The notes under the pieces were generated by a model, which had not been told where the DNA came from, made no database searches, and was given only the letters and a program-made list of their open reading frames with translations. Shown here piece by piece: positions 1 to 7,803 of a stretch of DNA of 64,000 nucleotides (position 1 is its first letter; each line of letters starts with the position of its first letter). Origin of the DNA: Akkermansiaceae bacterium UBA2381 (lineage in GTDB: Bacteria; Verrucomicrobiota; Verrucomicrobiia; Verrucomicrobiales; DEV007); assembly GCA_002344215.1 (NCBI GenBank), contig DDSV01000018.1, forward strand, positions 146,234-210,233, written 5' to 3'. The position numbers and the translations under genes were made by a program.

Positions 1-173
1 TGGAGATTCTTGGCCTCAAGGCTAAGACGCTGATTCCCATCATTGAAACGGTTCACACGCGTCATCGCTTCGCCGAGGGTGATGGAAGCCTCTATCTTGC
101 TTTTTCCTCTAGCTCCTTCTTGAAGAAAATGGGAATGCGTATCGAACCGTGGGACTTCACGGACAAACGGTAA
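1..173 (+). CDS. C-terminal fragment of an unrecognised protein
   Basis: The window opens inside this gene. The frame starting at base 3 stays open for 56 codons and stops with TAA at 171-173. The visible tail ends in IEPWDFTDKR and has no membrane segment or motif that I recognise. The next gene on the same strand starts about 75 bases downstream, so the two may or may not be cotranscribed. That it is coding is inferred from the open frame reaching the window edge and from ordinary residue composition. Function cannot be judged from this fragment. Confidence 0.55.
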   Translation, partial: EILGLKAKTLIPIIETVHTRHRFAEGDGSLYLAFSSSSFLKKMGMRIEPWDFTDKR

Positions 174-246
174 TCCGGTAAGATTCTCCTGCCCGGCTCC
201 CGCGTTGAGGCCGTTGACCGCTCGTGTATCCTTCGCGACCTTCCTG

Positions 247-1512
247 ATGATGAAATTTCTGCTCCTTTCTCTGAGCCTTGCGGTTCTGCCTTCCGTGTCT
301 TTCGCCGACTGGCCCGAGTTTCGCGGTCCCACGAGTGACGGGATCACCGGGGCCGCCATTCCGACGGAGTGGGCTGCGGACAAAAATGTGAAATGGCGCA
401 AGGAAATCCACGGCCTCGGGTGGTCGACTCCACTCATCATGGAGGGAAAAATCTGGATCACCACGGCCACGGAAAAGGGCCACCGGATGTCCATTCTCTG
501 TCTGGATGAAACGACCGGCGAGGTCCTTCTCGACCGGGTTTTCATTACAAGTGACAATCCCGAGCCGCTCGCCAACAACCTCAATACCTACGCCTCGCCC
601 ACGGGAGTGATCGAAGCAGGCAGGGCCTGGTTCAGCTTCGGCAGCTATGGCACGATCTGCCTCGACACCAGGACCTTCAAGACCCTCTGGGAGCGCCGTG
701 ACCTCACCTGCAGCCACTGGCGCGGGCCCGCCTCCTCCCTGGCAAAGTGGGAGGACATGATCATTTTGACGATGGAGGGGGCCGATCAGCAGTATTTCAC
801 CGCTCTCAACAAGGACACCGGAGAAACACTCTGGCGCCGGGACCGCAGTACGGTCTACGCCGATGAGAAGGATGGTATTCCCGCCAACAGCGGTGACATG
901 CGCAAGGCCTACAGCACACCCGTCTTTGTCCCCGTAGGCGATACCGTGCAGATGATCGTCAACGGAGCGAAGGCCTGCGCGGCCTACGACGTCAAAACCG
1001 GTGATGAGATCTGGCACGTCCCCTACGAGACCCACTCTCCCTCATCGCGCTGTGTTTACAGCAAAGACACAGGGATGGTCTACATCAACACCGGCCTCGG
1101 CAAGGCGGAGATCTGGGCGATTCGGCTCGAGCCGGGGATGAAGGGCAACGTCAAGGACTCGCATGTGGCCTGGTCCTTTTTCCAGCGGACGCCGAAACGC
1201 TCGTCACCCGTAGTCGCCAACGGGCTCCTCTTCATGGCGAACGACGGTGTCCTCAGCTGTGTCGATGCGAAGACGGGCGAGAAAAAGTGGGCTGAACGCG
1301 CCGGCGGCGAATACTCGGCCTCACTCCTCGCGGCGGGAGACCGCGTCTATTGCTTCGACGAAGTAGGCCTGTGTACCGTCGTGAAGGCGTCACCGGTGTT
1401 CGAGGTCCTCGCGGCGAATCAGCTCAACGAGGGCTTCATGGCCTCGCCCGCGGTGAGCGGGAAGGCACTGATCCTGAGGACGAAGACCCACCTCTACCGG
1501 GTGGAGGAATAG
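247..1512 (+). CDS. Secreted PQQ-type beta-propeller protein
   Basis: A 421-residue protein of the PQQ-like (BamB-type) beta-propeller superfamily. The chosen start is one of two adjacent ATGs (247 and 250), because it puts a classical signal peptide (MMKFLLLSLSLAVLPSVSFA) directly before DWPEFRGP. That post-signal motif is typical of secreted propellers in Planctomycetes and Verrucomicrobia. Repeated blade motifs such as CLDETTGEVLLD, LNKDTGETLWRR, YDVKTGDEIW and VDAKTGEKKW run through the whole chain. Some family members are enzymes and others are scaffolds, and I see nothing that selects between them. It probably acts in the periplasm. A start at 205 would add 14 residues ahead of the signal peptide and is less likely. 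Confidence 0.85.
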   Translation: MMKFLLLSLSLAVLPSVSFADWPEFRGPTSDGITGAAIPTEWAADKNVKWRKEIHGLGWSTPLIMEGKIWITTATEKGHRMSILCLDETTGEVLLDRVFITSDNPEPLANNLNTYASPTGVIEAGRAWFSFGSYGTICLDTRTFKTLWERRDLTCSHWRGPASSLAKWEDMIILTMEGADQQYFTALNKDTGETLWRRDRSTVYADEKDGIPANSGDMRKAYSTPVFVPVGDTVQMIVNGAKACAAYDVKTGDEIWHVPYETHSPSSRCVYSKDTGMVYINTGLGKAEIWAIRLEPGMKGNVKDSHVAWSFFQRTPKRSSPVVANGLLFMANDGVLSCVDAKTGEKKWAERAGGEYSASLLAAGDRVYCFDEVGLCTVVKASPVFEVLAANQLNEGFMASPAVSGKALILRTKTHLYRVEE

Positions 1513-1529
1513 CGGTCGGACAACCCGGG

Positions 1530-2081
1530 TCAGATAGTCACGCTACCGCTCGTGGGATTTTCGACGACCTGCTTCAAATTGGCGAGTCCTTCGAGAAAGG
1601 AGTCTCCGCACATTTTCTCGCAGTCGATGAAGATGCCCATCAGCTTGCTGATGTAGGGTTGCGGGCTCTGCATTGCCCAGGTGACCTTGGTGCCGTCACC
1701 TTCGGGAGCGAAGGAGAGTTGCACGTCGGATTCGCCGGCGAAGGGCCGGACGAAGGCGAGCTTCATCGCCACCTTTTCGTTCGGCACGCTCTCGACGAGG
1801 GTGGTGCTGCCTTCGCCGACTTCGTTGTTGCCCGACCAGCGGTAGATGGCGCCGACACCGGACTTCGGTCCCTCGAGCGAGGTCTTCATTTCGGGATCGA
1901 GTTTGGCCCAGGGCGACCAGTCATTCCATCGGCTGAAGTCGTTGACGACGGCAAAAACGGCGGCGGGTGTTGCAGCCATCGTGGCGGAGCGCTCGACGAC
2001 CATGGTATCGGGCCGGAAGACGGCAATGATAAGGACAACCACGAGGGCGAGGGCCAGGACGAGTAGTATTTTTTTGATCAT
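1530..2081 (-). CDS. Membrane-anchored SRPBCC (START-like) protein
   Basis: A 183-residue protein with one N-terminal hydrophobic helix (about residues 3-22, from IKKILLVLALALVVVLI) followed by a polyketide-cyclase/START-like SRPBCC domain. The domain is recognisable from VERSATMAATPAAVFAVVNDFSRWNDWSPW and a later GDGTKVTWAMQ strand. The start ATG at 2081 is chosen because it opens the membrane anchor; the frame extends further upstream but that part reads as a shadow of the neighbour. It is the last gene of the minus-strand run 5417 to 1530 led by a TetR regulator. SRPBCC domains bind hydrophobic ligands, and no ligand can be assigned here. Confidence 0.8.
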   Translation of the reverse strand: MIKKILLVLALALVVVLIIAVFRPDTMVVERSATMAATPAAVFAVVNDFSRWNDWSPWAKLDPEMKTSLEGPKSGVGAIYRWSGNNEVGEGSTTLVESVPNEKVAMKLAFVRPFAGESDVQLSFAPEGDGTKVTWAMQSPQPYISKLMGIFIDCEKMCGDSFLEGLANLKQVVENPTSGSVTI

Positions 2082-2115
2082 GATAGGGTGGAGTGAATGA
2101 GTGAAGAGAGCGGGT

Positions 2116-3045
2116 TCAGGAAAAAGGGAATCGGGAAAGTTCGTCTTCGAGCCGGTCGAAAACCTCCTCGTTGCAGACGGGCACGTAAGCCAAAACCTTT
2201 TCACATTCCGCCGGATCAAGGAAGTCCATTTCCCATTCCAGCAGGGTCCCGCCGTCGCGATGAGAGAGGGTGACGGTGAGGAGAAAATAATGCACCTCGC
2301 GAAGGTGTTCGATGACCAGCTTTTGCGGAGCCTCGATTTCGAGGAAGCGGGTTTCGTTGCGGTAACGGGTACCATCGGGTCCGATCATATCGAACTCCCA
2401 GAGACCTCCCGGCCGGACCTCGCAGGTGCGGAAGTCGTTCGTGAATCCACTCGGACCCCACCAACGCGCAAGGCGTTCCGGATCGGTGAGGGCAGCGAAG
2501 ATCGCTTCGGGAGAGAAGGGAATCGTGCGCATCGATCGGGTCACCGAAGGGCGATCCGGCGAAAAAGCCGCCGCCGCGTAGAGCGGAGCCATCTCGAGCT
2601 TCTTCATCGGAGTCATTGCCTGCATGACCCGCTGGTTTGCCGCCGCATCGCTCTGGAACAAACGCGCGATGCCCTTCGGTGCGATCTGCCAGGAGAGCCC
2701 GAACCGATCCCTGAGCCAGCCGCATTGCTGCGCCTCGGGGTCACCCCCTTCGGAGAGGACCTCCCAATAGTGGTCGATTTCCTCCTGCGTCGCGCATTCG
2801 ATCACGAAGGAAACCGATTCACTGAAGTGAAACTGAGGCCCTCCATTGAGCGCAAGGAACGGTTGACCGCGCAACTCAAAACGGATCACCATCACCTCTC
2901 CCGATCGTCCCGTGTGGGCGGGATGATCGGAATCGGGATACCGGGTCGTCTCGACAATGCGGGAATCGGGAAAGACCGACACGTAGAAGGCAACCGCCTC
3001 CTCACCGTTGCGATCGAACCAGAGACAGGTGACGAATGGATCCAT
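2116..3045 (-). CDS. VOC-SRPBCC (PhnB-like/AHSA1-like) two-domain fusion
   Basis: A 309-residue protein with two domains that are normally separate. Residues 1 to about 135 form a PhnB-type vicinal-oxygen-chelate fold (FVTCLWFDRNGEEAVAFYVSVFP near the start, then GWLRDRFGLSWQIAP). After a linker, residues about 168-309 form an AHSA1-type SRPBCC domain (FSPEAIFAALTDPERLARWWGP, then FLEIEAPQKLVIEH). The reading frame is continuous through the junction with no sign of a frameshift. Both domain types also occur as single-domain proteins in the next two genes of the operon. Neither domain's substrate can be predicted; PhnB-like members often lack a defined reaction. Confidence 0.85.
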   Translation of the reverse strand: MDPFVTCLWFDRNGEEAVAFYVSVFPDSRIVETTRYPDSDHPAHTGRSGEVMVIRFELRGQPFLALNGGPQFHFSESVSFVIECATQEEIDHYWEVLSEGGDPEAQQCGWLRDRFGLSWQIAPKGIARLFQSDAAANQRVMQAMTPMKKLEMAPLYAAAAFSPDRPSVTRSMRTIPFSPEAIFAALTDPERLARWWGPSGFTNDFRTCEVRPGGLWEFDMIGPDGTRYRNETRFLEIEAPQKLVIEHLREVHYFLLTVTLSHRDGGTLLEWEMDFLDPAECEKVLAYVPVCNEEVFDRLEDELSRFPFS

Positions 3046-3054
3046 GTGAGTTTG

Positions 3055-3525
3055 TTAGAGAGTGGCGGCGAGTTCGGTGAGCTGATCGGTCGCTTTGCCC
3101 CAACCTTCGTGGAAGCCCATCTCCTCATGCTGTTTTTTGTCTTCGGCATTCCAGTGTTTTGCCGTGGCGATGTAGGAAGTGCGACCGTCGCCGAGATCCT
3201 CGAAAGTAATGACGCCGGTCATGAAAGGTTTCGCCGAAGGTTCCCACGCCCTGGTGTAGGCATCAGTGAAAACGAGGCGTTCGTTAGGGATGACTTCGAG
3301 GTAGACGCCCGGGTTGGGAAATTCCTCGCCCTCCGGGCTGAGCATCGTGATGTGGCAGGATCCACCCGCTCGCACGTCGAGTTCGGCGCGGGCCACGCCC
3401 CAGGGCCTGGGGCAGAACCATTGCTTGAGCAGTTCCGGCTCAGTCCAGCAGCGCCAGAGCTTTTCACGCGGCAGGTCAATGACGCGCTGGAGGAGGAGGT
3501 TGTGAGAGTCCATGGTGCTGCTCAT
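3055..3525 (-). CDS. AHSA1-type SRPBCC domain protein
   Basis: A 156-residue single-domain protein of the activator-of-Hsp90-homology-1-like SRPBCC family. Hallmarks are the opening REKLWRCWTEPELLKQWFCP, the basic-acidic strand ELDVRAGGSCHI, and a C-terminal helix with HEEMGFHEGWGKATDQL. Its start codon overlaps the stop of the upstream VOC gene by four bases (ATGA), indicating translational coupling. Such proteins are commonly found beside VOC proteins and small regulators in bacteria, but biochemical roles are mostly unknown. Confidence 0.85.
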   Translation of the reverse strand: MSSTMDSHNLLLQRVIDLPREKLWRCWTEPELLKQWFCPRPWGVARAELDVRAGGSCHITMLSPEGEEFPNPGVYLEVIPNERLVFTDAYTRAWEPSAKPFMTGVITFEDLGDGRTSYIATAKHWNAEDKKQHEEMGFHEGWGKATDQLTELAATL

Positions 3526-3947
3526 TTCATCTCGGGAGTGGTGACCATCCAGGAAATGCCGAACCGATCGGAGACCATGCCGAAACAGGGCGACCAGAAA
3601 GTTTCTCCGAGCGGCATGAAGACATTACCGCCGTCGGCGAGAGCATCGAAGACGCGCTTAGCTTCATTCGCGTCGGCCACGGTGAGTGACATGCAGTGGC
3701 CCCCTTCGGTCTTTTCGGCTGACCACCCGTCGGAACCCATCAGCACGCTGCTCCCGATGCTGAAGCTGCAGTGCATGACCTTGTCGCCCCAGTTCTCGGG
3801 CAGTTGGCCCTCGGCACAGGGTTCGGGACTTTCGCTGAATTTCATCACCATCTGGACCTCGGCTCCGAGGTGTTTTTGATAATGCGCGAGGGCGGCTTCG
3901 CAGTGGCCCGCGAAGGCAAGGTAGGGCTGGATGTAGGGCGGGTTCAT
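3522..3947 (-). CDS. VOC family (PhnB-like) protein
   Basis: A 141-residue PhnB/YjdN-like VOC protein, close to the usual length. The start is MNPPYIQPYLAFAGHCEAAL, the standard beginning of this family, at 3947 rather than further upstream. The body includes HCSFSIGSSVLMGSDGW and the C-terminal FGMVSDRFGISWMV. Despite its historical name PhnB is not a proven phosphonate enzyme. It sits between DUF1428 and AHSA1 genes in the TetR-led operon and overlaps the downstream gene by four bases. Confidence 0.85.
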   Translation of the reverse strand: MNPPYIQPYLAFAGHCEAALAHYQKHLGAEVQMVMKFSESPEPCAEGQLPENWGDKVMHCSFSIGSSVLMGSDGWSAEKTEGGHCMSLTVADANEAKRVFDALADGGNVFMPLGETFWSPCFGMVSDRFGISWMVTTPEMK

Positions 3948-3963
3948 AGGGTCGGATATCGAA

Positions 3964-4332
3964 TTAGGCGATGACGAGGGGCCGGAAGCCGCCGAAGGAC
4001 ATGCGGCTGCAGTCGAACAGTTTTTGCGATTTTTCCCCCAGCGAAGAGATCCGGGGATCGGCCATGATTTTGGCGTTGGCTTCGTCGCGGACGGCCTTCG
4101 AGGGATATTCCACCCAGGAGAAAATGACGACCTCGTCCTCGCCTGCTGCCGCCGCAACGGGGAAGGGTCGCAGCTCCGGACAATCGCCGTCGTCGAGGAC
4201 GGATTCAACATAGTTCAAGGCGCCGTATTCCTTCCACACCGCCCCGCACATCGTGGCGACGGAACGGTATTCATCGAGGTTGGCACGGGGAACGGAGAGG
4301 AGGAAGCCGTCAATGTAGGAGTCAGTGTTCAT
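3964..4332 (-). CDS. DUF1428 family protein
   Basis: A 122-residue small soluble protein that begins YIDGFLLSVPRANLDEYR and contains WVEYPSKAVRDEANAKIMADPR, both characteristic of the DUF1428 (YbaA-like) family with a dimeric alpha/beta-barrel-like fold. Length matches the family. It lies 16 bases upstream of the VOC gene. The biochemical function is not established for this family. It often travels with VOC and SRPBCC genes as seen here. Confidence 0.85.
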   Translation of the reverse strand: MNTDSYIDGFLLSVPRANLDEYRSVATMCGAVWKEYGALNYVESVLDDGDCPELRPFPVAAAAGEDEVVIFSWVEYPSKAVRDEANAKIMADPRISSLGEKSQKLFDCSRMSFGGFRPLVIA

Positions 4333-4378
4333 TTTGGATATCGGGTTTCTATTTTCAGCTTTTCAAGATTTCAGCATT

Positions 4379-4771
4379 TCAAGATCTGGCCGGCCAGATC
4401 AAGCCGAGCCAAACTTTGCGTTCCACCCAGAGGAGGAAGAGGGCGAGCGCGGCAATGCCGAGGAGCATGGGCTGCAAGACGCCATCACCGGCGACGAGGT
4501 GGTGAAAGACGAAGATGTTGACGAGGATGGGACCGAGGCAGAGCAACCCGAGGTTTCGGGTCCGGGGAATGGCGACGAAAATGCCACCGAGCAACTCGAT
4601 CACTTTCACAAAGGTCATGTAGCCCGTCGGCACGAAGGCGGCCATGAAGGAAGCCATCGGTGTGCCTTCGGGAAGCTCAGGGATGTTGACGAGCTTGAAG
4701 AGGAAGGTCACGGCGGACATGATAAAGAGCAGTCCGAGGAGGGCTCCGGCGATGATGGCGGCGATTTTCAT
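4379..4771 (-). CDS. DoxX-like integral membrane protein
   Basis: A 130-residue protein with four predicted membrane segments (about residues 4-24, 47-65, 72-95 and 101-125). It shows the DoxX-like pattern GYMTFVKVIELLGGIFVAIPRTRNLG, in which the charged residues in the second helix are conserved. The start at MKIAAIIAGALLG is chosen because it opens the first helix; the longer frame upstream reads as a shadow of the TetR gene. It is the first structural gene after the regulator. The role is unknown; DoxX-like proteins have been linked to quinone and redox stress in some bacteria. Confidence 0.8.
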   Translation of the reverse strand: MKIAAIIAGALLGLLFIMSAVTFLFKLVNIPELPEGTPMASFMAAFVPTGYMTFVKVIELLGGIFVAIPRTRNLGLLCLGPILVNIFVFHHLVAGDGVLQPMLLGIAALALFLLWVERKVWLGLIWPARS

Positions 4772-4793
4772 GGATTCTCGATTGGTGGTGATG

Positions 4794-5417
4794 TCAGGAT
4801 ATTGAGAGAAGTCCTTCGACCCAGGCGAGGGCCATGCGGAGGTTCGAACGGATGAGGGCGGAATTTTGCTCGGTCTTGCCGACGAGCATGGAGCCCTGCC
4901 AGAGGCTGTTGAGGTACCAGGCGACCGCTTCGGGATCAAAATCGGCGTCGGGTGCATGTTTCGCTTTCGCGGCGGCGAGCATCCGGGCGCAGTTTGTCGT
5001 CCATAATTCAAGTTGGCGGGCACATTCCTCGCGCATCGCGGGATGTGATTGGGCGAGCTCCTGCGACATCATTCCAACAATGCAGGTGCAGACCTGATCT
5101 TCGCGTTCGGTGAATCCGATCATGATGCCGAAAAAATGGCGCAGCTGCTCGAGGGGATCGCGGCCTTCCTCCTTCCACGCCTCGGCATAGAGGGCTGTTC
5201 CAAAGGCGCCCCACCATTGGATCGTGGCCTTCCCGATCGCCTCTTTGTTCTCGAAGTGGTGAAAAAAACTGCCCTTCGTCAGCCCCGCCTCCCGACAGAT
5301 GTCGTCGACCGTCGTCGCCGCGTAGCCCTGGCGCAGCATGAGCTGCACCGTCGCCATAAGAAGACGCTCGCGCGTCTCGGCCGCATTGCGGCGGGGCTTG
5401 GGGGCGAAATTTAACAT
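4794..5417 (-). CDS. TetR/AcrR family transcriptional regulator
   Basis: A 207-residue TetR-type repressor. The N-terminal helix-turn-helix is clear: RNAAETRERLLMATVQLMLR, then YAATTVDDICREAGLTKGSFFHHF. The C-terminal ligand domain carries a cysteine pair (QVCTCIVGMMSQEL), seen in several TetR members that respond to organic pollutants or electrophiles. It is the first gene of the minus-strand operon that continues with DoxX, DUF1428, VOC and SRPBCC genes. A palindrome covers its start codon (separate entry), which suggests autoregulation of the whole operon. The inducing ligand is unknown. Confidence 0.9.
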   Translation of the reverse strand: MLNFAPKPRRNAAETRERLLMATVQLMLRQGYAATTVDDICREAGLTKGSFFHHFENKEAIGKATIQWWGAFGTALYAEAWKEEGRDPLEQLRHFFGIMIGFTEREDQVCTCIVGMMSQELAQSHPAMREECARQLELWTTNCARMLAAAKAKHAPDADFDPEAVAWYLNSLWQGSMLVGKTEQNSALIRSNLRMALAWVEGLLSIS

Positions 5418-5433
5418 ACGAACCGGTTGGTAT
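5416..5433. promoter_or_regulatory. Palindromic TetR-type operator
   Basis: The 18-base sequence ATACGAACCGGTTGGTAT equals its own reverse complement except at one symmetric pair of positions. The centre is the perfect octamer AACCGGTT. It overlaps the ATG of the TetR gene (5415-5417 on the minus strand), where a bound dimer would block transcription or early elongation. Assignment as the cognate operator is inferred from position and symmetry. Confidence 0.6.
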
Positions 5434-5477
5434 CTTATTTTGTGACGCCCTTCAAGAAAAAATTTCGGTTGGTCGGG

Positions 5478-5504
5478 AAAAAATGCCCGGTTCAGGGCCG
5501 GGCA
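5478..5504 (-). terminator. Intrinsic terminator-like hairpin upstream of the TetR gene
   Basis: A 7-bp stem (TGCCCGG at 5484-5490 with CCGGGCA at 5498-5504) and a 7-base loop is followed, when read on the minus strand, by six T residues (5483-5478). It lies 61 bases upstream of the TetR start. It could block antisense read-through into the operon or act as a leader attenuator if the promoter lies further upstream. Confidence 0.45.
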
Positions 5505-5544
5505 CTAGTCACCGCCCCGTCTCCCTCTCCCCACCGAACCCCGT

Positions 5545-5581
5545 TGACTCCCGCCCCAGACCCTGTTGAGTCTGGGAAATG
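5545..5581 (+). repeat. Hairpin element overlapping the thiE start codon
   Basis: TGACTCCC is followed by a 7-bp stem (CCCAGAC at 5555-5561, GTCTGGG at 5570-5576) with an 8-base loop, then AAATG, whose ATG is the thiE start. A similar arrangement occurs at 10022-10053 and a looser one at 41494-41526, suggesting a dispersed element. Confidence 0.4.
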
Positions 5582-6214
5582 CTCCGCAGCTCCCTTCTCT
5601 CCGCCAAACTCTATGGAATCGTCGATCTCGGCTATGCCGCGCCTTCGGCCCTGATCCGGGTGACGGCGGAGATGATCGAGGGTGGGATTGACGTTATCCA
5701 GCTCCGTGCAAAAGGATTCTCACCGGATGAGATCAGGCGTTGGGCCGAGACCCTGCTCCCGATCTGCCGCGAGGCGGGGGTGCCCTTCATCGTTAATGAC
5801 CACGCCGACCTCGCCGCGGCGATCGGGGCGGACGGAGTTCATGTCGGGCAGGATGATGCATCGATGGACGAAGTCCGCGCCATCGTCGGTCCCGACATGC
5901 TGGTGGGCCGCTCAACCCACAGCCTCGCCCAGGCCGCCACAGCCGCCGCCAACCCGCGCACCGATTGCATCGGCTTTGGTCCGCTTTTCGCGACACCGAC
6001 GAAACCGACCTACGTCCCCATCGGCACAGCCGAAATACGGGAGGTCCACGAGCAGCATCCCGACTTGCCCATCTTTTGCATCGGCGGGATCAAGAAAGAG
6101 CACCTCCCCGAACTCGTCGCCGCCGGGGCAAAACGAGCCGTGATCGTCTCTGGAATCTTGCAAGCACCCGATATCGCTGCTTATGTCCGGGCCGCGAGGT
6201 CTCTCCTCCCCTGA
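5579..6214 (+). CDS. thiE: Thiamine-phosphate synthase
   Basis: A 211-residue TIM-barrel enzyme that couples HMP-pyrophosphate to the thiazole phosphate to give thiamine phosphate. Family motifs are in order: KLYGIVD near residue 10, IQLRAKG near 40, the NDHADLAAAIGADGVHVGQ stretch near 67-85, GFGPLFATPTKP near 132, and CIGGI near 165 (phosphate binding). Length is normal. The ATG at 5579 gives the standard short N-terminus. I see no TPP riboswitch upstream; instead a hairpin directly precedes the start codon. A PfkB kinase follows 45 bases downstream. No other thiamine genes are nearby. Confidence 0.92.
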   Translation: MLRSSLLSAKLYGIVDLGYAAPSALIRVTAEMIEGGIDVIQLRAKGFSPDEIRRWAETLLPICREAGVPFIVNDHADLAAAIGADGVHVGQDDASMDEVRAIVGPDMLVGRSTHSLAQAATAAANPRTDCIGFGPLFATPTKPTYVPIGTAEIREVHEQHPDLPIFCIGGIKKEHLPELVAAGAKRAVIVSGILQAPDIAAYVRAARSLLP

Positions 6215-6259
6215 TTCGTACTTTTCACTTTTCACCTTCCCTCTTTTCACTCCCCCGCT

Positions 6260-7174
6260 ATGAGCGTCCTCGTTTCCGGTTCCATCGCCATCGACAATGT
6301 CAAAACGCAGAAAGCCGAGCAGGAGAATCTGCTCGGAGGTTCCGCTTCCTATGCCGCGATCGCTGCGAGCTTCTTTTCCCCCGTTGGCATGGTTGCAGTC
6401 GTCGGACATGATTTTCCGGTCGAACACCTCGATCTCTTCAAAAAGCGGAACATCAATCTGGAAGGGGTCGAGTTCTCCTCGGGCGAGACTTTCCGCTGGG
6501 CTGGCGAATACATGGAGGACATGAATGATCGCGAGACGCTCTCCGTCGCTCTCAATGTGCTCGAGTCCTGGCAGCCCACCGTGGCGGAATCGCAAAAGAC
6601 GGCGACGACCGTCAATCTGCTCGCGAACTCGCATCCGCTCAATCAGCACAGCGTTCTCGACCAGCTCGGTGACGGGCCGGGTTTTACCATCGCCGACACG
6701 ATGGATCTCTGGATCCAGATTTCGCGCCATGAGCTCGAAAACCTCCTCAAGCGCATCGACCTGCTCGTCCTCAACGACAGCGAGGCCAAGCTGATGATGG
6801 ACACGTCGAATGTCGTGGCGGCAGGTCATCGTCTCCGCGAAATGGGACCGAAATATGTCATCATCAAAAAGGGTGAGCACGGTGCGATGCTTTTTGGTGA
6901 GGGTGAGTTCTTTACCTGTCCCGCGTTTCCGCTGCACGATGTCTTTGATCCGACCGGCGCGGGTGACAGTTTCATTGGCGGGGTGGCCGGTTATCTTGCG
7001 AGCCTCGGGAAAAGTTCCTATCAATTCTCCGATCTCACGAGCGGGATCGCCCGGGGTACGATCCTGGCAAGTTTCACTTGTGAGAGCTTCAGCACCCACT
7101 CCCTCAACGACCTGACGAAGGAGGGTTTCGAGGCGCGTCTGGCGGCTTTCCGCAATTACTGCACCTTTGCCTGA
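6260..7174 (+). CDS. PfkB family sugar/nucleoside kinase
   Basis: A 304-residue ribokinase-fold kinase. The N-terminal GGSASYAAIAASFF is the first PfkB signature and DPTGAGDSFIGG (about residues 230-241) carries the catalytic Asp and anion hole. The segment around FRWAGEYMEDMNDRETLSVALNVL resembles a conserved PfkB subgroup found in PVC bacteria and Bacteroidetes whose substrate is not defined. It follows thiE by 45 bases on the same strand, so cotranscription is likely, but the sequence does not look like a thiamine-pathway HMP or HET kinase. The substrate is left open. Confidence 0.85.
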   Translation: MSVLVSGSIAIDNVKTQKAEQENLLGGSASYAAIAASFFSPVGMVAVVGHDFPVEHLDLFKKRNINLEGVEFSSGETFRWAGEYMEDMNDRETLSVALNVLESWQPTVAESQKTATTVNLLANSHPLNQHSVLDQLGDGPGFTIADTMDLWIQISRHELENLLKRIDLLVLNDSEAKLMMDTSNVVAAGHRLREMGPKYVIIKKGEHGAMLFGEGEFFTCPAFPLHDVFDPTGAGDSFIGGVAGYLASLGKSSYQFSDLTSGIARGTILASFTCESFSTHSLNDLTKEGFEARLAAFRNYCTFA

Positions 7175-7218
7175 ATTGGACTCGATTCTGATCGAGTGAG
7201 TTGCTAGCGTTTTCCATC

Positions 7219-7752
7219 ATGATGCAGTGGTACTACGCCGACGAATCCGATCAACAGCGACCTGTGGCGGAAGAGGAGCTTGGCGGACTGGCGGCCTCAG
7301 GAGTCATCAAACCGGGGACTTTGCTCTGGAATGAAACGATGGCGGATTGGAAAAGAGCCGCCGAGGTTCGGCCTGATCTGTTCAGTACCTCTTTTACGCC
7401 TCCTGTCCTGAGCCCCGTCCAGCGACGCGACCTCGTGGTTTCCCGGAGCGTTCTCCCCGGGCAGCGAAGTCCCACCGACCCTGTCGCGGTCTGTGCGCTC
7501 GTTTTCGGGATTCTGGGATTGCTGTTTTGTGGCGCACCGGTTTTCTCGATTCCGGGGATCGTCTGCGGACATATTTCCCGAAGACGGTCGAGGGACGAGG
7601 TCAATCCGTCGAGCAATGGCGGCCTTGCCCTGGCAGGTCTCATCACCGGTTACATCGGCCTCGCCCTTTTTGCGGTCGTCATTCTCTTTTACGGGGCGAT
7701 CTTCATTGCAGCGATCGCCGGAGCGGGGATGGAGGGTCTTGAGACGCCTTGA
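7219..7752 (+). CDS. GYF_2 plus DUF4190 membrane protein
   Basis: A 177-residue protein (from the ATG at 7219). The N-terminus is a GYF_2-like domain (QWYYADESDQQRPVAEEEL, then GTLLWNETMADWKRAAEV), a fold associated with protein-peptide contacts. The C-terminal half is DUF4190-like with two membrane helices (VCALVFGILGLLFCGAPVFS and LALAGLITGYIGLALFAVVI). This combination is common in Verrucomicrobia and Planctomycetes and is of unknown function. A TTG start at 7201 would add six residues. The VTT-family gene follows about 50 bases downstream. Confidence 0.8.
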   Translation: MMQWYYADESDQQRPVAEEELGGLAASGVIKPGTLLWNETMADWKRAAEVRPDLFSTSFTPPVLSPVQRRDLVVSRSVLPGQRSPTDPVAVCALVFGILGLLFCGAPVFSIPGIVCGHISRRRSRDEVNPSSNGGLALAGLITGYIGLALFAVVILFYGAIFIAAIAGAGMEGLETP

Positions 7753-7803
7753 AACCATAGAGGAAAAAAGAGGGCGATGAATTGACCCGTCGGATCGCAG
7801 GTC

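Noticed and set aside
1350..4855. Long plus-strand frames opposite the TetR-led operon, including one of 592 codons
   Set aside because: They are antisense to VOC and SRPBCC genes with clear family motifs and are typical of GC-rich DNA.
5427..5578. Possible TPP riboswitch before thiE
   Set aside because: The conserved CUGAGA and ACCUGA-type boxes are absent; only simple hairpins are present.
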